64,000 nucleotides of DNA from Methylobacterium sp. NEAU K (GTDB lineage Bacteria; Pseudomonadota; Alphaproteobacteria; Rhizobiales; Beijerinckiaceae), in the NCBI RefSeq assembly GCF_030700285.1, contig NZ_JAUYZJ010000001.1, positions 1-64,000 of the forward strand. Direction: 5' to 3'. Made by a program: the position numbers and the translations under genes. This document shows, one piece after another, positions 9,048-21,052 of this stretch (its first letter is position 1; every line of letters begins with the position of its first letter). The notes under the pieces were generated by a model that saw nothing but the letters and a program-made list of their open reading frames with translations, ran no database searches and was not told where the DNA came from.

Positions 9048-9770
9048 ATGGCCGAGGTCGAAGCGACCCTGCCCGAGGACGGGCTGGATGCCGGGGGGCT
9101 CGATGCCGGCCCCGGCCGTCGCGTGCCCGAACGCACCTGCATCGCCACGCGGGTCGTCCAGTCGCCGGACACGATGATCCGGTTCGTCCGCGGCCCCGAC
9201 GGGGTAGTGGTTCCCGACCTGCGCGCCAAGCTGCCCGGACGCGGCGCCTGGGTCAGCGCCCGGCGGGACGCGGTCGCCGCCGCGGTGCGCAAGAACCTGT
9301 TCCAGCGGGCGTTCAAGGGGCCGGCCCAGGCCGGTCCCGACCTCCCCGACCGGATCGCCGCGGCCCTGCGCGCGGACCTGCGTCAGGCCATCGCCATGGC
9401 CAACAAGGCGGGATGCGTCGTCGCAGGTTTCTCGAAGGTCGAGGCGGCGATCGGTGGTCAGCCCGGCGCTGTGGCGGTGATCCACGCTGCCGAGGCGAGT
9501 CCGGATGGTCGCCGCAAGATCGCCGCGGCCTTGCACCGGCGTCACGGTGAGGCCATGTCGAGGATCCCGATCGTCGATGACCTGTCCGAGGACGAATTGG
9601 ACATGGCTTTAGGTCGGGATCATGTGATACACGCTGCGCTCGTCGCAGGAGCCGGAGCTGCCGGCTGCCTGTCGCGTTGGCGTCGGCTACGCTCCTTCGA
9701 GGGCGCCGCCGCGGCGACCGAGGAGCCCGATCTAGCCCGAATCGGCCGGATCGACGAAGCCTCACGTTGA
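9048..9770 (+). CDS. YlxR-family RNA-binding protein with C-terminal L7Ae-like domain
   Basis: The 240-residue protein joins a YlxR/DUF448 domain (RTCIATR near residue 30, LPGRGAWVS near residue 65) to a second domain resembling the L7Ae/L30e fold (DLRQAIAMANKAGCVVAGFSKVEAAI, then AVAVIHAAEASPDGRRKI). This two-domain form is usual in alphaproteobacteria between nusA and infB. The role is probably RNA binding in translation or transcription; the exact function is not settled. It starts 23 bases after nusA. Confidence 0.92.
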   Translation: MAEVEATLPEDGLDAGGLDAGPGRRVPERTCIATRVVQSPDTMIRFVRGPDGVVVPDLRAKLPGRGAWVSARRDAVAAAVRKNLFQRAFKGPAQAGPDLPDRIAAALRADLRQAIAMANKAGCVVAGFSKVEAAIGGQPGAVAVIHAAEASPDGRRKIAAALHRRHGEAMSRIPIVDDLSEDELDMALGRDHVIHAALVAGAGAAGCLSRWRRLRSFEGAAAATEEPDLARIGRIDEASR

Positions 9771-9849
9771 CGACGCACCAGGACGAATTTGGCTGGCGCC
9801 ACCGGGCGCCGGTTCACGGGACGATGGAAACCCTCAGGGTTCAGGCTGA

Positions 9850-12783
<2,934 letters not shown>

Positions 12784-12805
12784 GATCCCGGACCCGTCCG
12801 GACAG

Positions 12806-12844
12806 GGCGGTCGCGGCATCCGCCGCGGCCGTCTTTTCTTTTTT
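12806..12844 (+). terminator. rho-independent terminator after infB
   Basis: A 12-bp GC-rich stem (12806-12817 with 12822-12833, two G-U wobbles) with a 4-base loop is followed by a T-rich tract (TTTTCTTTTTT). It sits 23 bases after the infB stop, before rbfA. It may partly uncouple rbfA-truB from the upstream genes. Confidence 0.75.
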
Positions 12845-12885
12845 GAACGTGAGCCCGCCGCCCTGCGGCGCCGGCCCGAGACAGA

Positions 12886-13329
12886 ATGGCCCAGAAACCG
12901 ACCTCCACCGGCCCCTCGCAGCGCCAGCAGCGCGTGGCCGAACTCGTGCGCCACGCCCTCGCGGAGGTGCTTCAGCGCGGCGACATCCAGGATCCGGTGC
13001 TCGGCACGCATGTCGTGACCGTGCCGGAGGTCCGGATGTCGCCGGACCTGAAGCTCGCCACCGCGTATGTGATGCCCCTCGGCGGCATGGACGAGGCGCC
13101 GGTGATCGCCGCCCTGGAGCGCCACCGCAAGGTGCTGCGCCAGGAGGTTGCACGCCGCGTGAACCTGAAATTCGCGCCGGAGCTGCGTTTCCGCCGCGAC
13201 GAGACCTTCGACGAGGCGGCGCGCATCGACAGGCTGCTTCGGGACGAGCGCGTGCAGCGCGATCTCGGCCAGGATCGGGATGACGACGCCCGGGGCGGCG
13301 ACGAACCGGAGACCGGGACGGGGCATTGA
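12886..13329 (+). CDS. rbfA: ribosome-binding factor A
   Basis: The 147-residue protein has the RbfA KH-like fold: [19 protein letters not shown] at the start, then [20 protein letters not shown] and [35 protein letters not shown]. RbfA binds the 30S subunit near helix 44 and aids late maturation and cold adaptation. The C-terminus ends in an acidic/Arg-rich tail. It stands 102 bases after infB, behind a terminator hairpin. Confidence 0.95.
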   Translation: MAQKPTSTGPSQRQQRVAELVRHALAEVLQRGDIQDPVLGTHVVTVPEVRMSPDLKLATAYVMPLGGMDEAPVIAALERHRKVLRQEVARRVNLKFAPELRFRRDETFDEAARIDRLLRDERVQRDLGQDRDDDARGGDEPETGTGH

Positions 13330-13383
13330 ATCCCGATCCCAGGCGGAAGGGGACGGGGCATCGACCCCGGGGGACACGAGGAC

Positions 13384-14412
13384 ATGACGGTTTCCATGGA
13401 AGACTATCCGCAGGCCGAGCGTCCGGCCTCCGCGCCGGGCGCCGAGCGTCGGGCGCCGGAGGGTCGCCGCCCGCAGCGCGGCCCGCGTCCCGACCGTCCC
13501 AAGCGGCGGGACGTGTCGGGCTGGGTGATCCTCGACAAGCATGTCGGCATGACCTCGACCCACGCGGTCGCCGTGGTGAAGCGCGCCTTCAACGCCAAGA
13601 AGGCCGGCCATGCCGGCACCCTCGATCCGCTGGCCTCCGGCATCCTGCCGATCGCCCTGGGCGAGGCGACCAAGACCGTCCCGTTCGTCATGGACGGGCG
13701 CAAAGCCTACCGGTTCACCGTGCAGTGGGGCGTCGAGACCGACACCGACGACGCCGAGGGCCGGGCCGTGGCGACCAGCGACACGCGGCCGGACCGCGCC
13801 GCGGTGGAGGCGGCGCTGCCAGCTTTCGTGGGGGCGATCGAACAGGTGCCGCCGCGCTATTCCGCGATCAAGATCCAGGGCGAGCGCGCCTACGATCTCG
13901 CCCGTGAAGGCGAGGTCGTGGAGCTGGTGGCCCGGCCGGTGCAGATCGACCGGCTCGCCGTGGTCGAGCATGACGGCGAGCGCACTGTGATCGAGGCCGA
14001 GTGTGGCAAGGGCACCTATGTGCGGGCGCTCGCGCGCGATCTCGGCCGCATGCTCGGCTGCTACGGCCACGTCGCCGCCCTGCGCCGCACCCGCGTCGGC
14101 CCCTTCTCGGAGGCCGAGGCCTGCGCGGTGGCCACCCTCACCGACGGCAGCCCGGAGGCCGCGCTCGCTCATCTGCGGCCGGTGGAGACCGCCCTCGACG
14201 CGATTCCCGAGGTCGCCGTCTCGCGCGACCTCGGCCTGCGCCTGATGCGCGGCCAGCCGGTGATCCTGCGCGGCCGGGACGCGCCCGTGGAGGGCAAGGC
14301 CTTCGCCACGTGCGCGGGCATCCTCGTCGCGGTCGGCGACGTGGAGCGGGGCGAGCTGGTGCCGCACCGGGTCTTCCATCTCGGCGGTACGGCGCCGGGC
14401 CGCAACGCCTGA
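13384..14412 (+). CDS. truB: tRNA pseudouridine(55) synthase TruB
   Basis: The 342-residue enzyme makes pseudouridine at position 55 of the tRNA T-loop. An Arg/Pro-rich N-terminal extension of about 40 residues precedes GWVILDKHVGMTST. The catalytic Asp is D81 in GHAGTLDPLASG. RYSAIKIQGERAYDLAREGE and KGTYVRALARDLG follow as usual. ATG 13384 has a GGGGGA stretch upstream; ATG 13396 is an alternative. It closes the operon here: rpsO and pnp, which normally follow, are absent. Confidence 0.95.
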   Translation: MTVSMEDYPQAERPASAPGAERRAPEGRRPQRGPRPDRPKRRDVSGWVILDKHVGMTSTHAVAVVKRAFNAKKAGHAGTLDPLASGILPIALGEATKTVPFVMDGRKAYRFTVQWGVETDTDDAEGRAVATSDTRPDRAAVEAALPAFVGAIEQVPPRYSAIKIQGERAYDLAREGEVVELVARPVQIDRLAVVEHDGERTVIEAECGKGTYVRALARDLGRMLGCYGHVAALRRTRVGPFSEAEACAVATLTDGSPEAALAHLRPVETALDAIPEVAVSRDLGLRLMRGQPVILRGRDAPVEGKAFATCAGILVAVGDVERGELVPHRVFHLGGTAPGRNA

Positions 14413-14553
14413 GCCGAACACCCGCCGCACGCCCCGTTGCGGTGCGTGCAGGCGACCCCGCGGTTCTCCGCGCGTCTCCCTGAGGCGCGTGGGCGCAGGT
14501 GGAACGAACCTGGGCCGCGAGGCTTTGGCCCCGGCGACCGGCCCGGGAATACG

Positions 14554-15948
14554 ATGCTTGAACTCGACTGCGATGTGGCGGTGATCGGTGCCGGGACCGC
14601 CGGCATAGCTGCCCATCGGGCCGCCACCGAGGCCGGAGCGCGCTCCGTGCTGATCGAGCGCGGCGCCGGCGGCACCACGTGCGCCCGGGCGGGCTGCATG
14701 CCCTCGAAGTTGCTGGTCGCCGCGGCCAACGCCGCCCACGAGGCGCGCAACAGCGACCTGTTCGGAATCCGGGTGTCCGGCGTCGCGGTCGACGGACCTG
14801 CCGTACTCGGACGCCTCCGGGCCGAACGGGACCGCTTCGTCGACGCCGTGTTGGCGGGAATCGACGCGCTTCCCGGCTATGAGCGCCTCGAAGGCAGCGC
14901 ACGCTTCCACGACGGCCGAAACCTCACGGTCGGGGAGCACACCCGCGTCGCATTCCGCGCCGCCGTGATCGCCACCGGCTCAAGCCCGACCATCCCGAAA
15001 GCCCTGCGCGGGATCGGCGGCCGCACCCTCACCACCGACACCCTGTTCGAAAGTCCCGATCTGCCGGATTCGCTGGCGGTTCTCGGGGCCGGTGCAGTCG
15101 GGATCGAGATCGCCCAGGCGATGGCCCGTCTCGGTGTCCCGGTGACGGTGCTCGACGCGGGCGACGCGGTTGCCGGCTTGTCGGAGCCGGATCTCGCCCG
15201 CCAGGCGGCCGGGATCTTCGGGTCCGAGCTGGAGCTGCACCTCGGTTCCACGCTCGAGGCCGCCGCGCCGGACGGCCAGGGCGTGCGCCTGGATTGGATC
15301 GACCGGGACGGACGCGCGCAGGTGACGCGTGTCGCGCGGGTGTTGGCGGCCACGGGCCGTTCCCCGAACCTGGACGGGATCGGGATCGAGGCGGCCGGCC
15401 TGCGCCTCGGCGCGGACGGCGTGCCGGATTTTGACCGGCGCAGCCCCGTCTGCGCGGGCGCGCAGATCCTGATCGCGGGCGACGCCGATGCTTGGCGGCC
15501 GGTCCTGCACGAGGCGAGCCGCCAGGGCAGGATCGCCGGGGCCAACGCCGCGGCCCTGGCCGCCGGTCGCGCCGTCGAAGCGCCCGTGCCGTGGACGAGC
15601 CTCGCGATGGTGTTCACCCACCCACAGGTTGCGGTGATCGGTGCTCCCTACGATCCCGACGCCGCCGGGCGCCTGACCGGCACCGTGGACTTTTCCGACC
15701 AGGGCCGCGCCCGGGTCGAATGCCGCAACCGGGGCGGAATCCGGGTCTGGGCCGACCGGGAGGGCCGGCTGCTGGGCGGGGAAATGCTTGGGCCGGACGT
15801 CGAGCATCTCGCGCATCTGTTGACGTATGCGATCGAGGATGGGCTGAGCGCGCAGGCCATGCAGGATCGACCGATATATCATCCTACAGTTGAAGAAGGA
15901 TTTGCGACCGCTCTGTCTGAAATCACACACATCATGACGCGATTTTAG
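14554..15948 (+). CDS. dihydrolipoyl dehydrogenase-like pyridine nucleotide-disulfide oxidoreductase
   Basis: The 464-residue flavoprotein has an FAD-binding motif (VIGAGTAGIAAH), a redox-active disulfide in CARAGC (C43 and C48), an NAD-binding motif (VLGAGAVGIEIA), a second FAD motif ending near ILIAGDADAWRP, and a dimerisation domain with the His-Pro pair (HPTVEEGF). The motifs fit dihydrolipoyl dehydrogenase, but no 2-oxoacid dehydrogenase or lipoyl-carrier gene is adjacent. The substrate could therefore be another disulfide or quinone. Start 14554 is chosen because the FAD motif begins at once. Confidence 0.85.
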   Translation: MLELDCDVAVIGAGTAGIAAHRAATEAGARSVLIERGAGGTTCARAGCMPSKLLVAAANAAHEARNSDLFGIRVSGVAVDGPAVLGRLRAERDRFVDAVLAGIDALPGYERLEGSARFHDGRNLTVGEHTRVAFRAAVIATGSSPTIPKALRGIGGRTLTTDTLFESPDLPDSLAVLGAGAVGIEIAQAMARLGVPVTVLDAGDAVAGLSEPDLARQAAGIFGSELELHLGSTLEAAAPDGQGVRLDWIDRDGRAQVTRVARVLAATGRSPNLDGIGIEAAGLRLGADGVPDFDRRSPVCAGAQILIAGDADAWRPVLHEASRQGRIAGANAAALAAGRAVEAPVPWTSLAMVFTHPQVAVIGAPYDPDAAGRLTGTVDFSDQGRARVECRNRGGIRVWADREGRLLGGEMLGPDVEHLAHLLTYAIEDGLSAQAMQDRPIYHPTVEEGFATALSEITHIMTRF

Positions 15949-16057
15949 ACTGTGCGTAGAGAGATCGTGATCCCGTGCTGATCTTGCCGAGACCAGAAGC
16001 ATTGCACTTCGCCAGTACCCCCGGCATACGGGACCGGATGAGCCGGTTTCGTTCCTG

Positions 16058-18673
16058 ATGCCGCCGAGCCAGGCCCCCGACAGCGGCGTCGACCTCGACG
16101 TGCTCGCGCCAGACGCGCTTGATCGCCTCGACAAGGGCGTGATCGGTCTCGACTCCGCCGGCACCGTCGTGGTGTTCAGCGAGGGCGCGAGCGCGCTCTC
16201 CGGATTTTCGCGCGAGTCGGTGCTCGGGCGCGACTATTTTCGCGAGGTGATGCCGGGCACCAACGTCCCGGGCTTCCGCGGCCGGTTTCTCGCCGGCCGC
16301 CGCCGCGGCGCGCTGGACGAGAGCTTCGACTACGTGTTCGGCCGGCTGCCGCAGCCGCTGCGAGCCCGGGTGCGCATGCGGCACGGGACGGTGGCGGACG
16401 GCGGTCCGGTCACGTGGTTGACGATCGATCCGATCGAGAGCCTCGGCGCCGGCCTGTCGCGCGAGGCGGTGATGGCCGCGATCGGGCGGCGCGTCCGTGC
16501 CGAGCCGGTGGATGCCAGCCTCTGCGAGCGCGAGCCGATCCACATCCCGGGCTCGATCCAGCCCAATGCCGTGATGATCGCGGCCGACGCCGGTACCTTG
16601 CTGGTGCTGGCCTACTCGGCCAATGTCACCGAGCTCGTCGACCCCTTGGAGCCGCCTCTGGCGGGGCGACCACTCGCGGACGTTCTGCCGAAGGACTTTG
16701 TTGACGCGATCCGGACGCGGCTGGCGAACGGGACTCTGGACGACGGACGCTCGGTGCGCCGCCGGCTCGACCTGACGGGCCGCGGCGCGTCCTATGACGC
16801 GGTGGCGCACGCCCATGCCGGCCGCGTGATCGTCGAGCTGGAGCTGGAGCCGGACTCGGCCGACGATTTCCCGACCGCCCGCCAGATCGACGTTGAGCTC
16901 GGCGTCGGGCGTCTGCGCGTGGCCGAGACCTTGGCCGATGCCGCCCGGATCGCCGCCCTGGAGATCCGGGCGCTCACCGGCTTCGAGGCGGTGCTGGTCT
17001 ACCGCTTCGACGCGGACTGGAACGGCGAGGCGGTGGCCGAGGACAAGGTACCGAACTGGTCGCGCAGCCTGTTGGGTCTGCGCTTCCCCGCCTCCGACAT
17101 CCCCGCGCAGGCGCGTGCCCTCTACACCAAGGCCAAGAGCCGCTTCGTGATCGACCGCGACAGCATCCCCGTGGGGCTGGTCTCGTCGCCTGGCGCCGGC
17201 AACGGCCCGATCGACCTGACCTTCGCCCAACACCGCACGCTCTCGCCGATCCACCTGGAGTACCAGCGCAACCTCGGCGTGAACGGCTCGATGTCGATCT
17301 CGATCATGGTCGAGAACCGGCTCTGGGGCCTGATGATCGGCCACCATCGGCGTCCGCACTACGTCACCCCCGAGACCCGCTCGGCCGCGACCGTGCTCAC
17401 CGACGCGTTCGCCATGCGGGTGCAGGAGATCGAATCGCGCCGGCTCTGGGCCGAGCGGCAGGGCCATCTCGACGTCGAAGGCCGCTTGGTCCGCGGGCTG
17501 ACCCGCTCGGACGACTTCGTGGCTGCCCTGACAGGCGGCAGCGTGACCCTGCTCGATCTGTTCGATGCCACCGGCGCCGGCATCGTCGCGGGTGAGCGGG
17601 TCACGCTCATCGGCCAAGCGCCGCCGCCCGACATGGTGGCCCGGATCGCCGGCTGGCTCCGGGAACGGCTGCCGGCGGGCGAGTCCAGCTACAGCAGCAG
17701 CAGCTTCGCCGCCGAGTACCTGGAGGCGGCGGCGTACCGTGAGATCGCCAGCGGCCTGCTCGCCGCCTTCGCGGACGAATCGCGGGAGACCCTGCTGCTC
17801 TGGTTCCGACCCGAGGTGCCCAGCACGGTGACGTGGGGCGGCGACCCGCGCAAGCCCGTGCTGGCCGGCAGCGGTCCCGTGGCGGTCCTGCCGCGCCGCT
17901 CGTTCGAGCGCTGGATCGAGGAGCGCACCGGCTTCGCGAGCCCCTGGGCCGAATGGCAGATCCAGCTCGCGGGCTCGCTGGCCGAGGCGGTCGAGGGCGT
18001 GGTGCTGCGCCAGCGCCGCAAGATCGATGAGCTGACCAGCCTGCTGGCCGAGAAGGAGCGCCTTCTCGAGCAGAAGGACCTGCTCACCCGGGAGATCGAC
18101 CACCGGGTCAAGAACTCCCTGCAGATCGTCTCGGCCTTCTTGCAGATGCAGCGCCGCCAGATCGCCGACGGCGACGCCCGCCAGGCCTTCGCCGACACCT
18201 CGGCCCGGGTCATGAGCGTCGCGCGCGTTCACGACAGCTTGTATCAGGCCGAGCGCTTCGACGAGGTCGATCTCGGCCAGACCATCGAGAGCCTGTGCAA
18301 CGATCTGGCTGGGCTGGCCGGGGAGGGCCACGCCGTCGATCTCTCCGCCCAGCCGGGCCTGATGGTGCCCTACCGGAAAGCGGTGGCTCTCTCGCTGATC
18401 GCCACGGAACTCGTGACCAACGCCTTCAAGTACGCCGCCAATCCGGCTGGGGGCGGCCGCGTCGAGGTCAGCGTCACGGCCTCCGGCCCCGGCGAGGTGC
18501 AACTGCGCGTCTGCGACGACGGCTCCGGCCTCCCCGACGACTGGGCCGACGCCAAGGCCCGCGGCAAGGGATCGGGCCTCGGGATGAAGCTGATCCGGGC
18601 GATGCTCGACCAGATCAACGCCCGCCTCGACGTCGCCAACAATCCCGGCGCCTGCTTCACGATCACCGCGTGA
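16058..18673 (+). CDS. bacteriophytochrome sensor histidine kinase with N-terminal PYP-like PAS domain
   Basis: The 871-residue sensor has, in order: a PAS domain closely patterned on photoactive yellow protein (about residues 20-127), the phytochrome PAS domain with the biliverdin-binding Cys (C156 in CEREPIHIPGSIQP), a GAF domain (D347-I348-P349, and H399 in SPIHLEYQ), a PHY domain with PRxSF-like PRRSFERW, a coiled segment, and a HisKA_2 histidine kinase (H682 in DHRVKNSLQ) with HATPase. In the PYP-like domain the cinnamoyl-binding Cys is Gly67 and the pocket Tyr and Glu are Phe40 and Ala44, so it should not bind coumarate. It is probably a red/far-red sensor. No response regulator is adjacent. 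Confidence 0.92.
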   Translation: MPPSQAPDSGVDLDVLAPDALDRLDKGVIGLDSAGTVVVFSEGASALSGFSRESVLGRDYFREVMPGTNVPGFRGRFLAGRRRGALDESFDYVFGRLPQPLRARVRMRHGTVADGGPVTWLTIDPIESLGAGLSREAVMAAIGRRVRAEPVDASLCEREPIHIPGSIQPNAVMIAADAGTLLVLAYSANVTELVDPLEPPLAGRPLADVLPKDFVDAIRTRLANGTLDDGRSVRRRLDLTGRGASYDAVAHAHAGRVIVELELEPDSADDFPTARQIDVELGVGRLRVAETLADAARIAALEIRALTGFEAVLVYRFDADWNGEAVAEDKVPNWSRSLLGLRFPASDIPAQARALYTKAKSRFVIDRDSIPVGLVSSPGAGNGPIDLTFAQHRTLSPIHLEYQRNLGVNGSMSISIMVENRLWGLMIGHHRRPHYVTPETRSAATVLTDAFAMRVQEIESRRLWAERQGHLDVEGRLVRGLTRSDDFVAALTGGSVTLLDLFDATGAGIVAGERVTLIGQAPPPDMVARIAGWLRERLPAGESSYSSSSFAAEYLEAAAYREIASGLLAAFADESRETLLLWFRPEVPSTVTWGGDPRKPVLAGSGPVAVLPRRSFERWIEERTGFASPWAEWQIQLAGSLAEAVEGVVLRQRRKIDELTSLLAEKERLLEQKDLLTREIDHRVKNSLQIVSAFLQMQRRQIADGDARQAFADTSARVMSVARVHDSLYQAERFDEVDLGQTIESLCNDLAGLAGEGHAVDLSAQPGLMVPYRKAVALSLIATELVTNAFKYAANPAGGGRVEVSVTASGPGEVQLRVCDDGSGLPDDWADAKARGKGSGLGMKLIRAMLDQINARLDVANNPGACFTITA

Positions 18674-19326
18674 GCCCGCCCGATCCGAACGGCCGCGACA
18701 GCTTGCGTGCGCGGCTTCGCGCGGCGACCGGCCCGGCGCACCGGGCGCTCGAGGATTCCCTCGACTGGCGCGCGCGGGTCGCGACGCTGGCGGGTTATCG
18801 TGACCTTCTGGCGAGGCTCCACGGCTTCCACGCGGCGTGGGAGCCGGCGATCGGGATGGAACTCGCCGACGAGCCGTTCCTCGGCCCCCGCCGCCGCCTC
18901 GCTCTCCTGGCGGCCGACCTCGGCCATCTCGGCCTGTCTCCAACGGGGATCGGCGCCCTGCCGGGCCCAGGTCCGGTGCGGCTCCCCGGGGCGGGTGCGG
19001 CCATGGGGGCGCTCTACGTGCTGGAGGGCTCGACCCTCGGCGGCCAAGTGATCGGCCGGCACATCACTTCCCTGCACGGTTTTTCCGGGGACGGGCTCGG
19101 CTATTACCGGGCACACGGCCCCCGGACAGGCGCGATGTGGTCGATCTTCCTCGAGCGGCTGGAGCGTTTCTCCGACGATCACACGGCGGTGACGGCCGGC
19201 GCGGTGGCGACCTTCGCGGCGCTGCGGGTCTGGCTCTGCGGGCCGCAGCCCGGCGAGGCGGCCGGCTCGATCACGATGCCGGAACGTGAAACCCGGCTCT
19301 CCGAAACCATCATGCGCAAACAATGA
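18670..19326 (+). CDS. biliverdin-producing heme oxygenase (BphO type)
   Basis: The 218-residue protein starts at GTG 18670, overlapping the kinase stop as GTGA, so the two are translationally coupled. It has heme-oxygenase features: the proximal heme-ligand His24 in GPAHRALED, and MGALYVLEGSTLGGQVIGRHI, the helix that lies over the distal heme face. It opens heme to biliverdin, iron and CO, supplying the chromophore for the upstream phytochrome. It is followed by a strong hairpin at 19331. Confidence 0.92.
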   Translation: MSPPDPNGRDSLRARLRAATGPAHRALEDSLDWRARVATLAGYRDLLARLHGFHAAWEPAIGMELADEPFLGPRRRLALLAADLGHLGLSPTGIGALPGPGPVRLPGAGAAMGALYVLEGSTLGGQVIGRHITSLHGFSGDGLGYYRAHGPRTGAMWSIFLERLERFSDDHTAVTAGAVATFAALRVWLCGPQPGEAAGSITMPERETRLSETIMRKQ

Positions 19327-19330
19327 GCTA

Positions 19331-19359
19331 GCCGCCGAACCAACATCCGGTTCGGCGGC
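19331..19359. terminator. perfect 11-bp hairpin between convergent genes
   Basis: GCCGCCGAACC (19331-19341) pairs perfectly with GGTTCGGCGGC (19349-19359) across a 7-base loop. It lies between the convergent heme oxygenase (stop 19326) and gmk (stop 19374), so it can serve both strands. There is no T tract, so the terminator role is inferred from position. Confidence 0.6.
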
Positions 19360-19373
19360 GGGCGCTCCAAAGC

Positions 19374-20042
19374 TCAGCGCCCGCTGTCCTCTGCCAGCAG
19401 GCCCTCGACGAACTGCGCCAGGCCGGTGCGGCGCGCACGCCTGAGGCGCTCGGCGGATACGATCCCCTGGAGCGCCCGGAAGGCGTCCTGCAGATCGTCG
19501 TTGACGATGACATAGTCGTACTCGCTCCAGCGCTGGATCTCGGTCCGGGCGTTGGCCAGGCGTTTCTCGATGGTCTCGGCCGAATCCTCCGCGCGGCGCT
19601 CGAGGCGCTGGCGCAACTCAGCCATGCTGGGCGGCAGGATGAAGACCGTCACCACGTCCTGGGCGAGCTTCGCGCGCACCTGCCGCGTGCCCTGGTAGTC
19701 GATGTCGAAGATCATATCCCGGCCCGAGCCGAGCACCTTCTCCACCGGCCGGCGGGGCGTCCCGTAGTAGTTGCCGTGCACCTCGGCCCATTCGAGCAGG
19801 TCGTCGCGGCTGCGCAGGTCCTCGAACGCCTCGCGGTCGATGAAGTGATAGTGCCGCCCGTCGATCTCGGAGGGCCGGCGGGCCCGCGTGGTCACCGAGA
19901 TCGACAGGTCGAGCGCCCAGGCGGGGTCCTGCGCGATCGCCCGCGTCAGCGTGGTCTTGCCCGCCCCCGAGGGCGAGGACAGGATCAGGATCAACCCGCG
20001 TCGTGCGATGGTGTCGGAGACGCTCCCGGCCGCTTCGGTCAT
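19374..20042 (-). CDS. gmk: guanylate kinase
   Basis: The 222-residue enzyme phosphorylates GMP to GDP with ATP. The P-loop is [10 protein letters not shown], followed by the GMP-binding region ([20 protein letters not shown], then [13 protein letters not shown]) and the lid with IFILPPS-like [18 protein letters not shown] 20042 gives the standard N-terminus ([21 protein letters not shown]). It is the last gene of mltG-yicC-gmk, with 49 bases from yicC. Confidence 0.96.
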   Translation of the reverse strand: MTEAAGSVSDTIARRGLILILSSPSGAGKTTLTRAIAQDPAWALDLSISVTTRARRPSEIDGRHYHFIDREAFEDLRSRDDLLEWAEVHGNYYGTPRRPVEKVLGSGRDMIFDIDYQGTRQVRAKLAQDVVTVFILPPSMAELRQRLERRAEDSAETIEKRLANARTEIQRWSEYDYVIVNDDLQDAFRALQGIVSAERLRRARRTGLAQFVEGLLAEDSGR

Positions 20043-20091
20043 CCGCGTGGTTCCGCCATGTTTCGCATCCGCACTCTCGACTCCCGGGGCG

Positions 20092-20970
20092 TCATTCGAT
20101 GTTCTGGACCTGCTCGCGGAACTGCTCGACCACGGCCTTGAGGTCGAGGCCGATCCGCGACAGGCTGATGTCGCTGGCCTTCGCGCACAGGGTGTTGGCC
20201 TCGCGGCCGAATTCCTGGGCGAGGAAATCCAGTCGCCGGCCGATGGCGCCGCCGGCGGCCAGCAGCTCGCGCGCACTGGCGACGTGGGCGTGCAGCCGAT
20301 CCAGCTCCTCGCGCACGTCCGCCTTGGCGGTGAGCAGCATGGCCTCCTGATGCAGGCGGTCCGGATCGAGGCCGCTTTCACCCAGCGCCGCGACGGCGGC
20401 GGCCAGCCGGGCGCGCACCGCCTCGGGCCGGCGGGCCGGGTTGTCCTCCGCGGCCTGCGTCAGCGCGGCGATCCGGGCGACCTGAGCGGTGACCACCTCT
20501 TCAAGTTGGCGCCCCTCTGCGCGGCGCGCCTCGACCAGGTCGGCGACAAGCCGGACCACGCCCTCGGCGAGGTCCCGGGCGAGCGATTCGGTCTCGGCCC
20601 CCGCCTCGTCGTCGATCTCGATCACCCCGCGCACGGCAAGAAGCCCGTCCAGTGTCGCCGGTGCGACGCCCGCGGGCACCGGCACGCGGGCGACCGCCTG
20701 GGCGAGGCTCGCCAGCAACCCTTCGTTGATCCGCACGCGGGCGGCCGTCTCCGGCTTGGTCAGCGTCAGGGTGAGCTGGCATTGGCCCCGGGCCAGGGTT
20801 TTCTGGAGGGCGGTGCGTGCGGTCTCGCCGAGCCCGTCGTAGCCGGCCGGCACGCGGGTGCGCACGTCGAGGCCGCGCCCGTTGACGCTGCGGACCTCCC
20901 AGGCCCAATGCACCGGCCCGGTGGTGCCCGCCGCCCGGGCGAAGCCGGTCATGCTCGCGATCTGGGCCAC
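20092..20970 (-). CDS. YicC family endoribonuclease-like protein
   Basis: The 292-residue protein has the YicC N-terminal signature ([24 protein letters not shown]) and the DUF1732 C-terminus ([36 protein letters not shown]). E. coli YicC is reported to act on RNA. GTG 20970 is chosen because GAGGA lies 11 bases upstream and the length fits the family; ATG 20952 lacks a ribosome site and GTG 21009 is too far upstream. It is in an operon with mltG (82 bases upstream) and gmk. Confidence 0.92.
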   Translation of the reverse strand: MAQIASMTGFARAAGTTGPVHWAWEVRSVNGRGLDVRTRVPAGYDGLGETARTALQKTLARGQCQLTLTLTKPETAARVRINEGLLASLAQAVARVPVPAGVAPATLDGLLAVRGVIEIDDEAGAETESLARDLAEGVVRLVADLVEARRAEGRQLEEVVTAQVARIAALTQAAEDNPARRPEAVRARLAAAVAALGESGLDPDRLHQEAMLLTAKADVREELDRLHAHVASARELLAAGGAIGRRLDFLAQEFGREANTLCAKASDISLSRIGLDLKAVVEQFREQVQNIE

Positions 20971-21052
20971 GTCGACCCCCGTCCTCGTTAAGATCGGGGC
21001 CTGTAGCACGGATCGTCCCGGTGGGAAGAGGCGGTGCGGGAACGAACCCCGC

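Noticed and set aside
15932-18943. Open minus-strand frame opposite the phytochrome kinase
   Set aside because: Shadow of the real gene; low-complexity composition and no domain.
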